Under the pieces are notes generated by a model that was not told the origin of the DNA, made no database searches, and worked only from the letters and a program-made list of their open reading frames with translations. Of a stretch of DNA of 64,000 nucleotides, positions 27,901 through 34,524 are shown one piece after another; within the stretch, counting starts at the first letter, position 1; each line of letters opens with the position of its first letter. Location: positions 1 through 64,000 of the forward strand of contig CAYWXK010000011.1 of assembly GCA_964462515.1 (NCBI GenBank). The letters run 5' to 3'. Origin of the DNA: CAYWXK01 sp964462515. Its GTDB lineage: Bacteria; Planctomycetota; Phycisphaerae; Sedimentisphaerales; Anaerobacaceae. The position numbers were made by a program, and so were the translations under genes.

Positions 27901-28106
27901 GGATTGTTGGTCGCGAAAATGCTGCGCTTCCATTCCCAGATGCACTTCTCCGCTGACGGTACGCCTGAGCTTATGGAGGCACCGGCACCGAGAAACAGCG
28001 CGTGCGGTATCGAACGCCTGATACCAAATGACCGCACAAACGCATCAAGCGAGAGTATCAACTCCTCCTGCTTTTGTGATTCTGTTTCGTGGGTGGCTGT
28101 GGTCAT
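24915..28106 (-). CDS. single-chain SIR2-APAZ-MID-PIWI short prokaryotic Argonaute
   Basis: 1063 residues. The N-terminus is a SIR2 NADase domain: NAD-binding FLGAGASISSG (38-48), STNFDG (154-159), catalytic LHGD (197-200), and CGYSGRDQ (236-243). Residues about 330-630 fit the APAZ region. A MID domain follows (VHDFVKAFCVQRGVATQFL, 762-780), then PIWI: FVGLGFSID (821-829), GCSHIYSARG (841-850), RRVVLHKRTPF (897-907), NWNTFD (1022-1027), ending RLFI. The PIWI acidic catalytic positions look replaced (GFS, LHK), as in inactive short pAgos. SIR2-APAZ/short-pAgo systems use guide-directed recognition of invader nucleic acid to trigger NAD+ depletion and cell death; the fused form is the rarer arrangement. 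GAGGAA lies 8 bp before the ATG. It has no partner gene and is flanked by repeats, suggesting a mobile defence island. Confidence 0.9.
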   Translation of the reverse strand: MTTATHETESQKQEELILSLDAFVRSFGIRRSIPHALFLGAGASISSGVPSAEKCIWEWKRSIFATNNPGLEDQFSELSLTSVQRRIQKWLDRQGNYPAAGSAEEYGFYIQCCYPISADRKAYFQGKVRAAKPHVGYRILCHLASAGIFRSIWSTNFDGFVARASANFQLTPIEVGMDSQNRLSRSLNKGEILCVSLHGDYRYDPLKNTPMELQNQEKELQKALIDELRNTPLVVCGYSGRDQSVMDALKMAYTERGTGTLYWCGFSDGDIPDHIVRLIRHARANGRDAFYVPSQGFDDLLTRLALHCLDSEAREAAKADISQLAPQSLLDRAPFQIVTQHISTLIKSNAFEVECPSEVLQFDLKVWPQEKVWSWLRRQTFNHPVVAVPLRGKVLAIGLVDHVREIFGDNINGNIERTPIAPNEYYYENGAIVHLMREALVCAMADAIGVDTDFDREMWLSQPVKTVQQGNLKCIAYESLLIFLRRIGNTQYLVLKPSIKVLDSAGEAVLHVIVGPIALDILGWQHNKEFNQAVNKWRVKLFPDKNAGTFEYPKNCGSTFKFKVRRSPIFAEISRRNGPAITLRDNIKPLLKHRGIELTEPELLFSNRNASGTIKDTHPIRGMVTNRPYDFPLTSRGLVPSIRVAVVCPRTETNILASYLANAQQRHQPSQSEQDYLIDYPGFQQAYGLPLETPHPGDAGWVTCPEPTEIDLRRGAMEIARQTNNAIQALQSSYSPHVVIIFFPDRWNRLRGYRDENERFDVHDFVKAFCVQRGVATQFLNQSTLADQQQCRVWWWLSLALYVKSMRTPWVLDNLSDDTAFVGLGFSIDRTAARGQHVVLGCSHIYSARGEGLQYRLSKIEDPIIYGVNPFMSKDDARRVGETIRELFYDARMKLPRRVVLHKRTPFLKDEREGLLDGLGGVNQIDMLEIQIDHALRYVASRPQRDGSFDEDNYPVRRGTTVQLDDYTALLWVHGATTAVNPKLNYFQGKRRIPAPLTIRRHVGKTDLKQICDEILGLSKMNWNTFDLYTKDPATLHSSNEIARIGSLLQRFGAASYDYRLFI

Positions 28107-28236
28107 CTTCTATTCCTCTGGGGAAGCAGAGGACACCATACTTATTTCCGCTACAATACAAAAGCCGCATCTTCCGGCCTTAAGTTTTTGCTAAATTAAC
28201 TATAAATCCTCCCCAAGAACATGTCAACTCTCAAAA

Positions 28237-28304
28237 CCAAACGACAACTCTCTCGAACTAAGTTTCCTCATAGGTGAAAATCTATCGCGTGCTGGCGAGG
28301 CACC
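28237..28304 (-). repeat. pAgo-island flanking repeat, copy R (inverted)
   Basis: Read on the minus strand it carries GTGCCTCGCCAGCACGCGAT, TTCACC, then CTTAGTTCGAGAGAGTTG and TCGTTT. It matches L1 at both ends (GTGCCTCGCCAG and TTCGAGAGAGTT) with a diverged middle. It lies 131 bp upstream of the Argonaute start codon, in inverted orientation relative to L1/L2. Confidence 0.65.
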
Positions 28305-29470
28305 CCAAAATCGCCCAACTTTCAATCAAAACCAGGGACATCCATCGTTTTTCATCATCACACGAAATTCCGCTGATTCTGTATCAATATTTCCAAATCC
28401 ATTCTACCCCCAAAATCCGCCAAACAAAACCAAAAAATCAATTGTTTCGCCGGTCCTACCAAGTAACGAGTATCAGGTATCGAGTATCAAGCCAACCTGT
28501 TTTGGCCGGCTGCGTGTTCTTCCACGTCTTATTTTGTTTGCTCGGCTTATATAAAGAAGCCCGAATTATTCGGGATTCGGCGGACGAAGCAAAAGGGCAT
28601 CGCAGATACTCGTATCGAGAATGACCTCGGCTGAGTACGCCAAAGCCGAGCAAACCCCTTCGTGCCTTTGAGTCTTTGTGGCTACTAATCCGTGTAATCT
28701 GTGCAATCCGTGGTTGCTTTCCCTTCGGCCAAACCAAAATTTACACGCCGTAGATTTATCGAAGGTGGGCTTGCCCGCCGTTCTTTCGCTTTAAGGCATT
28801 TCTGCGAAGCAGTAAAAATTCAAAGCATAAACCCGATTGAAGCTTGTTTCAGAAAGGGTTTAATTTGAATTTAAGGTGCATTTATGCACTGCCTTAAAGC
28901 AATTCTCTGTGTCCTCTGCGACCTCTGTGGCTAAATTTTTTTACGATATCGTTAGATTTTTATTGAATAAAAGGCGATATTTGGTATAATACACACAAGT
29001 TTACCAGCAGGTAAACGCAAACCGCCTCGTAAGGCAAGGTCTTAGGCAAGCATGCCCAGTCAAATCCGATCATTTGTTAATGTTCAATTTGTTTAGTATT
29101 TGTGTCATTTGGATTTCGATATTGTTTCGGATTTCGAGTTTCGTATTTCGTGCTTTCCTTTAACGAGCATCGAGTACCCAGAATCGAGCAACGATTTATG
29201 CAAAACAAAGCCAATTTGCTGGACACTCAAATGAACGTAACCTCCGCCTATATAACCAGTTACCAATTACCAATAACCAATTACCAATATGCAAAACAAA
29301 CCCAAACAAACCCAATTTCCTATAGCAGCAAAATGAACACAAGCTTCTTATTAGCAAGGGATTATGAACAAATAACTATGAACAATGAACAAACAAAAAC
29401 AAACCCAATCAGACCCAATTTAAAGCGTTTACTTTTACATTTTGCTTTATGCACTTGTGCCCTTCTGCCC
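28305..29470. repeat. gene-free, repeat-rich interval
   Basis: About 1.2 kb with no credible gene; open frames here are low-complexity. It holds GAGTATC-rich repeats (28460-28485), two degenerate blocks of CTTTGAGTCTTTGTGGCTAC type (28659-28715, 28902-28940), an orphan promoter and hairpin (28963-29016), and a block at 29190-29440. That block is rich in CAAAACAAACCCAA and ACCAATTACCAAT and continues to the mtaB stop codon. I know this last motif as an abundant dispersed sequence in Phycisphaerae assemblies. Confidence 0.6.
28963..29016 (+). promoter_or_regulatory. orphan sigma-70-like promoter followed by hairpin
   Basis: TTGAAT (28963-28968), 16 bp, then a perfect TATAAT (28985-28990). A 7-bp stem with a 4-nt loop, GTTTACC-AGCA-GGTAAAC, starts 9 bp later (28999-29016). 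No open frame follows, so a short RNA is possible. This is pattern evidence only. Confidence 0.35.
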
Positions 29471-30868
29471 TTATTTCTCTCCAATCATCCCACTTTTCCT
29501 ATTTTCAACCAATTTCACCCTCACCAGTTCGTTTCTATGGGGCTTATTTCCCTTTCCATTCAGATATACCATAAAATACCTCTCGCTTCGGCCACATACC
29601 TGCCCATCATCATTTTCAACCAGAATTTCAGCAACCTCTCCTACAAATTGCTGCCGATATGCCCTGCCAAGCTCAATATCCAGTTCCCGCAGTATCTGCG
29701 AACGCTTTTTTATAACCCTATTATCCACAGCATCTTGCATAACCGCCGCAGCAGTGCCTTTACGCGGCGAAAAGGCGAAAATATGCATCTTTGCAAAGCC
29801 CACATCTTTAGCCAAATCAATAGTTTGCTGAAAGTCGGCATTCGTTTCGCCCGGAAAACCCGCAATGATGTCGGTCGTTATTGCCGGCCTGTCGAGGCGG
29901 GATTTGAGCATTTCAATCTTTTCTCTAAATTCCCCAGTTGTATATTGCCGGCACATCTTTTTTAAGACCGCATCCGAACCTGATTGCAGCGACAAGTGCA
30001 GATGCGGCATAATGTTACGATGCTTGCAAAAAACCTCTATCAATCGCGGCGTAACATCAGCCGGCTCAAGTGAACTCAGTCTTATCCGTGCCAGATTTTG
30101 TATTTTTGCCATTTTATCCAGCAAATCAGCTAATCTATCGTTTTGCTCACCTGGCCAGGTTTTTCGCCTGACACTTTCCTGGCCATAAGAACCAAGAAAT
30201 ATCCCCGTTACGACAATTTCCTTATGACCTGCTTCAACAAGCGTCTGTGCCTCTTTAAGAACTGCCTCGACAGGCTTACTTTGAACAAACGGCCGAACCT
30301 TCGGCACAATGCAATAGCTGCAGTATCCGTCACAGCCATCCTGAACCTTTAGAAACGCCCTGGTTTGGCCCTTGAAGGAAGCTAATTGCGGCAGACCAAA
30401 CAGGTCAGCAGTTAAATCGTCTTTACAGGTAATTGTGGAGCTATTTTCTCCTCTAATTGCAGTATCCTTGTGCAATTGAGTGCTCTGTAAATCCGAGGAG
30501 GTGACTTTGCCATTGACAATCTGGGTCACAGTAGCGGCAAGATTGTCTCGATGCCTGACTATAAGAACGTTTTTATCTATCCCGTTTAGCTCGCCGATTT
30601 GCGCAGTTGCAAGACAGCCGCAAACAACAACAGCCGCATCAGGATTCAGTCTCTGGGCTTTTCGAATGTATTGCCGGCTCTTGGCCGAAGCAGTATGGGT
30701 TACGCAGCAGGTATTTACGATGACCAAATCCACAGGATGCCTTACGGCATCGCTCTTACCGTAGGCCTCGACCTGCTCAAGGCCGTGCTGTTCGAGCAAC
30801 TGCCGAACCTGCTGGCTTTCATACTGATTGACCTTACAGCCGAGGGTAATTATGGAAAAAGTCCTCAT
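29471..30868 (-). CDS. mtaB: tRNA (N6-threonylcarbamoyladenosine-2-methylthio) transferase, MtaB-like
   Basis: 465 residues of the methylthiotransferase family. The N-terminal domain GCKVNQYES (10-18) supplies C11, with later cysteines near 54 and 83 as ligands of the auxiliary Fe-S cluster. The radical-SAM motif CDGYCSYC (179-186) provides C179, C183 and C186. The TRAM-like C-terminal domain is truncated or diverged. The GCKVNQYE start and the overall length favour MtaB (ms2t6A37 synthesis) over MiaB or RimO. A palindrome GATGCCTTACGGCATC lies in frame at 30736-30751, encoding DAVRHP. The gene ends directly at the repeat-rich interval. Confidence 0.88.
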   Translation of the reverse strand: MRTFSIITLGCKVNQYESQQVRQLLEQHGLEQVEAYGKSDAVRHPVDLVIVNTCCVTHTASAKSRQYIRKAQRLNPDAAVVVCGCLATAQIGELNGIDKNVLIVRHRDNLAATVTQIVNGKVTSSDLQSTQLHKDTAIRGENSSTITCKDDLTADLFGLPQLASFKGQTRAFLKVQDGCDGYCSYCIVPKVRPFVQSKPVEAVLKEAQTLVEAGHKEIVVTGIFLGSYGQESVRRKTWPGEQNDRLADLLDKMAKIQNLARIRLSSLEPADVTPRLIEVFCKHRNIMPHLHLSLQSGSDAVLKKMCRQYTTGEFREKIEMLKSRLDRPAITTDIIAGFPGETNADFQQTIDLAKDVGFAKMHIFAFSPRKGTAAAVMQDAVDNRVIKKRSQILRELDIELGRAYRQQFVGEVAEILVENDDGQVCGRSERYFMVYLNGKGNKPHRNELVRVKLVENRKSGMIGEK

Positions 30869-31023
30869 AATGTGATATAATACGTTTGTTAACCTCGACT
30901 TACAAGGCCAATTGAGCTATACGGGCAGAAGAAAATTTACAGAAAAGAAGTTGCGTGACCATCACGAATCACGAACTGGCTCTTTGTGCCTTTGGTTCCC
31001 ACTCCAACGTTTGTTAGAAAAAA

Positions 31024-31067
31024 GTTGACCCCGTTAGAAAAAGATCTTTTTTTCTAACGGGGTTGAC
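31024..31067. repeat. CCCCGTTAGAAA palindromic element, copy 1
   Basis: Inverted arms CCCCGTTAGAAA (31029-31040) and TTTCTAACGGGG (31051-31062) are perfectly complementary. The element is bracketed by the direct repeat GTTGAC (31024-31029 and 31062-31067). It lies 55 bp upstream of the next gene. The hairpin could also stop transcription, but the bracketing repeat and the other copies point to an inserted element. Confidence 0.75.
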
Positions 31068-31121
31068 AGCCTGCCGCCTGCTCGTTACGCTAAATTAAGG
31101 TTAAGAAAATAGGAGGCTTAT

Positions 31122-32528
31122 ATGCTTATACCGAAAAGAATTACTCGCCGCAATTTTCTAAAGGCGGCGGCGCTGGTAAGCGCACAATTAGCGATGCGTG
31201 ATGTTGCGGCAGATGCTCAGGAAAAAGGCCAGCGGCCAGCGCAGGCTGGCGATGTAACTGTGCTCAATCCACAGGGCCGTGTCCCGGTCAGTCTTATCAT
31301 CGATGACTCAACCTGCCTTGTGAATCTGGCACACTTTTGCATCCCGCAGTTTGCTGAGGTCTTCCCGGATAACTACAAGCAGGATTGGAAGAAGCTGCCG
31401 CGTGAGATACCGGATTCCTTTGTGCGAAAATTTGGCGAGTGGTGCCGTGAGCACAAGATAAAAGGTAAATACAGCATTGTGCCGAACCCGGCCTGTGTCG
31501 GCTGGCTCGACCGTGACCTGCCGGGCTGGTCAAAGAAAGAGCTTGATGACAGTATAAAATTAGTGCGCGAATTTATGATGCCCGATTGGGACATCCATCC
31601 TGAAATGGTAACGCACACCTGGGTCATCGACACCAAAACTGGCCGACCGTATCCTGAAAGAAGTTCGAGATTTATGGAGAACTGGGGCTGGACGGACGGC
31701 AAATCAGTTGACGAGATTGCAGACTATATAAGCTACGCCCTGCGGATTCTAAAAAATGTCGGCCTGGACTGTGAAGGTATGACGACGCCGGGCGGCTTTG
31801 GAAATTCGGTCCTGCCGCAGCTTTCGCAGGCGACATTGCAGGCCTGCCGGGATGTATTCAAGACCGAAATTCCCCACTATTTCCGCCACCTCTTTACCGA
31901 TGACACAAGCGTTGCACCTCGTGTCGAATACGCCTCCGGCCTGACCGGGCCTGACCCAAAATGTGTCGTTTCTATTATCGGCTGCACGGGTGATTGGTTT
32001 GGCAACTGGGACGGCCTGTCGCCGGGTTCGGCCGACCAGTGTATTACAGAAGACCTCAAAGCCGGTCGGCTACCCCAGGTCATTGGCAAAGGTGAGCCGG
32101 CAATAATTGTATGTCACTGGCCGGGGATTTACTTCAACGGCCAGGAAGTCGGCTTTAATATCTTTAAGGATGTTGTCAGTCGGCTGCATCAGCGATACGA
32201 CAATCTAATCTGGATGAAACTTAGCGAGATTGCCCGCTATTGGGCCGCCAAAGAGCTGACGCAGATTGACAAAGAAGGCTCGCGTATAACCTTCACCGCA
32301 CCTTTTGCAACAACGAGATTTACAGTGAGAATTGCGACCGATTCGTTACAAAGTCCCAAACTGCTGGCTAACGAACAGCCGGTTCAATTGCGTCAGGTTA
32401 AGAGTGTGCTTTCGCTCTCCACAGGACACCTATCGGTGGAAAGCGGAACCTGGTTTGCAGATGACAAAAATCTGGCAGTTTGCTTCGACCTGCCAAAAGG
32501 CAAATCAACCCTGGAGCTTCAAAAATAA
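31122..32528 (+). CDS. Tat-exported protein, polysaccharide-deacetylase-like, function unknown
   Basis: 468 residues. A twin-arginine signal is visible (RRNFLKAAALVSAQLA), so the protein is exported folded. The mature part starts VPVSLIIDDSTCLVNLAHF. The acidic pair after a hydrophobic strand (LIIDD), the later HPEMVTHTW and the MTTPGGFGN loop resemble the NodB/polysaccharide-deacetylase fold, but I cannot assign a subfamily. A small beta-rich domain of about 100 residues ends the protein. AGGAGG precedes the ATG by 6 bp. The next gene is 330 bp away. Confidence 0.6.
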   Translation: MLIPKRITRRNFLKAAALVSAQLAMRDVAADAQEKGQRPAQAGDVTVLNPQGRVPVSLIIDDSTCLVNLAHFCIPQFAEVFPDNYKQDWKKLPREIPDSFVRKFGEWCREHKIKGKYSIVPNPACVGWLDRDLPGWSKKELDDSIKLVREFMMPDWDIHPEMVTHTWVIDTKTGRPYPERSSRFMENWGWTDGKSVDEIADYISYALRILKNVGLDCEGMTTPGGFGNSVLPQLSQATLQACRDVFKTEIPHYFRHLFTDDTSVAPRVEYASGLTGPDPKCVVSIIGCTGDWFGNWDGLSPGSADQCITEDLKAGRLPQVIGKGEPAIIVCHWPGIYFNGQEVGFNIFKDVVSRLHQRYDNLIWMKLSEIARYWAAKELTQIDKEGSRITFTAPFATTRFTVRIATDSLQSPKLLANEQPVQLRQVKSVLSLSTGHLSVESGTWFADDKNLAVCFDLPKGKSTLELQK

Positions 32529-32656
32529 AGGCAGCCGGCGTTTTTGATAGTGTGTTGTCAGCAAGGCAAGAGGAGGATGTCGCCGCTTACGACCAGAGGC
32601 ATTGAAATCAAAGTCGAATTTTGGTATGATAAGACTTGTAGTGCGCAGGAGCAACA

Positions 32657-32826
32657 CCGCACCAATTGAACGGCTAATAAGGCATTTTTCCAGAGCTTGA
32701 TTCAAAAGTGCGTCATAGGTTTGCGGTTGCGTGGCTCGTCACGGTTTCGTTTAACGTAGAACGTCAGACGAAACGAGCAGCGTAACCGTTAGACGAGAGA
32801 CATTTTTATGAGAACAATTGGTGCGG
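32657..32826. repeat. 170-bp MITE-like element with terminal inverted repeats
   Basis: A 12-bp perfect terminal inverted repeat, CCGCACCAATTG (32657-32668) and CAATTGGTGCGG (32815-32826), encloses a second hairpin (GTTTCGTTTAACGT with ACGTCAGACGAAAC, about 32746-32775). No coding capacity. The rest of the 32529-32858 interval shows nothing else. Confidence 0.5.
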
Positions 32827-32891
32827 GGCCGGCTTAATATAAGGAAAGTTTTTCGCTTGTGCAGCCTGACGCATATTTTAAAGTTGCGAAA

Positions 32892-34502
32892 ATGATGAAG
32901 GTGACATTGATTCTGCCGGTTGTTCTTTTGTCGGCCATAGTCTCAAGTGCGGCGCCGGATACAGTGCAAAGTCCTTTTGAAATCGGCGCCGCTGCGGCTC
33001 CCCGGAGCCAAATCGACAAATTAGTTTTCGGCAGGCTGGAGCAGTTGGGCATTCAGCCGGCTAATATCTGCTCGGATGCCGTTTTTATAAGGCGGGCCTA
33101 TCTGGATGTGATTGGCACGCTGCCGACAGCGCAGGAGGCCAGAGCATTCATAATAGACACGGACCCGAACAATCGCAGCATCCTGATAGATAATCTATTG
33201 GAGCGCGAGGAGTTTGCGGACTACTGGGCGATGAAGTGGAGCGACATTTTGCGGGTCAAGTCGGAGTTCCCCATCAATTTGTGGCCCAATGCAGTGCAGG
33301 CATATCACCGCTGGATTCGGACCTGCATCAAGGAGAATATGCCCTATGACAAGTTTGTCTGCGAGATGCTGACTGCGAGCGGCAGCAATTTTCGTGTGCC
33401 TCAGGTTAATTTCTACCGTGCCGTCCAGAGTAAGGAGCCGCAGGCCCTCGCCCAGGCCGTGACGCTGACGTTTATGGGGGTGCGGGCGGAGAGCTGGCCG
33501 AAAGAACGTCTGTCAGGGATGGCAGCCTTTTTCTCGAAGGTCGGTTACAGAACCACCGCAGAATGGAAGGAAGAGATAGTTGCGTTCGACCCCGATAAGC
33601 CTGCCCTGAGCAAAGCTGAGGGGACCACGGTGCCGGATACAAACGACGTAACACAGGTGGCATTGTTCCCAGATGGAAATTCAGTTCGGCTGTCCCCCGA
33701 CCAGGACCCGCGTGAGGTTTTTGCCAATTGGCTGACTGCTCCTGATAATCCCTGGTTTGCACGCAACATCGTCAACCGCATCTGGTCCTGGCTTCTGGGG
33801 CGAGGCATTATTGATGAACCGGATGACATCAGGCCGGACAATCCACCCAGCAATCCCGAACTATTGGCATATCTGGAGCGGGAGCTGATAGCGTCCCGCT
33901 ACGACCTCAAGCACATATACCGGTTGATTCTAAACTCGAACGCATACCAGCTTTCCTCCATTCCCACGACCGACAAACCCGAAGGTGAGGCCAATTTCTC
34001 TCATTATCCATTGCGCCGGCTCGAAGCGGAGGTTTTGATTGATGCTCTCAACCAGATTACCGGCACGACCGAGAAGTATTCCAGCGCCATTCCGGAGCCA
34101 TTTACATTCATTCCGGAAAACCAGCGCTCGATTGCGCTGGCGGACGGCAGCATCACCAGCTCGTTTTTGGAAATGTTCGGTCGTCCGCCTCGAGACACCG
34201 GTTTGGAATCGGAGCGCAGCAATCGCCCCACAGCAGACCAGAGGCTGCATCTGTTGAATTCGAGTCATATCCAGCGTAAGATTGAGCAGAGCTCCAATCT
34301 TCGAGACCTGATGCAATCCAGAAGGAAACCGCGAGAGGTTACGACCGAGCTGTATCTGACGATTCTTTCGCGTTTCCCGACAGACGAAGAGTTGAAAATC
34401 ATAGAGGCGTATTCAAAGTCCCGCCGTGAAAACAGGCGGGAGGTCGCCTTTGACCTTGCCTGGGCATTGATAAATAGTGCTGAGTTTCTTTACCGGCATT
34501 GA
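32892..34502 (+). CDS. secreted DUF1549/DUF1553 protein
   Basis: 536 residues from the ATG at 32892; a GTG at 32859 would lengthen the N-terminus beyond a normal signal peptide. Signal peptide about 1-22 (ILPVVLLSAIVSSA). DUF1549 spans roughly 40-250 (FIRRAYLDVIGTLPTAQEA, WAMKWSDILRVK). DUF1553 spans roughly 290-530 (NWLTAPDNPWFARNIVNRIW, FGRPPRDTG, LHLLNSSHIQ). The cytochrome-like domain often found in front of these is absent. Such proteins usually sit beside a DUF1501 gene, as here. Biochemical role unknown. An 8-residue repeat-encoded insert (PALSKAEG) lies between the two domains. Confidence 0.88.
   Translation: MMKVTLILPVVLLSAIVSSAAPDTVQSPFEIGAAAAPRSQIDKLVFGRLEQLGIQPANICSDAVFIRRAYLDVIGTLPTAQEARAFIIDTDPNNRSILIDNLLEREEFADYWAMKWSDILRVKSEFPINLWPNAVQAYHRWIRTCIKENMPYDKFVCEMLTASGSNFRVPQVNFYRAVQSKEPQALAQAVTLTFMGVRAESWPKERLSGMAAFFSKVGYRTTAEWKEEIVAFDPDKPALSKAEGTTVPDTNDVTQVALFPDGNSVRLSPDQDPREVFANWLTAPDNPWFARNIVNRIWSWLLGRGIIDEPDDIRPDNPPSNPELLAYLERELIASRYDLKHIYRLILNSNAYQLSSIPTTDKPEGEANFSHYPLRRLEAEVLIDALNQITGTTEKYSSAIPEPFTFIPENQRSIALADGSITSSFLEMFGRPPRDTGLESERSNRPTADQRLHLLNSSHIQRKIEQSSNLRDLMQSRRKPREVTTELYLTILSRFPTDEELKIIEAYSKSRRENRREVAFDLAWALINSAEFLYRH
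33599..33624 (+). repeat. short repeat inserted in frame in the DUF1549/DUF1553 gene
   Basis: CCTGCCCTGAGCAAAGCTGA followed by GGGG encodes PALSKAEG. It belongs to the same CCTGAGCAAAG/CTTTGCTCAGG family seen at 14173-14211 and 37961-38010. It sits in a variable loop between DUF1549 and DUF1553. Confidence 0.6.
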
Positions 34503-34524
34503 TGGCAAGAGAAGGAGAATGCTT

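Noticed and set aside
28985..29060. cyclic di-GMP riboswitch
   Set aside because: ACGCAAA and GTAAGGC fragments vaguely recall the class I aptamer, but the receptor helix and the paired P3 do not form, and no gene follows on that strand.
24431..29440. CRISPR array near the Argonaute
   Set aside because: The repeats are few, unevenly spaced and of mixed orientation; no spacer periodicity and no cas genes.
29102..29965. 287-codon open frame opposite mtaB 3' end
   Set aside because: Low-complexity Asn/Thr/Gln-rich repeat translation running into the antisense of mtaB.
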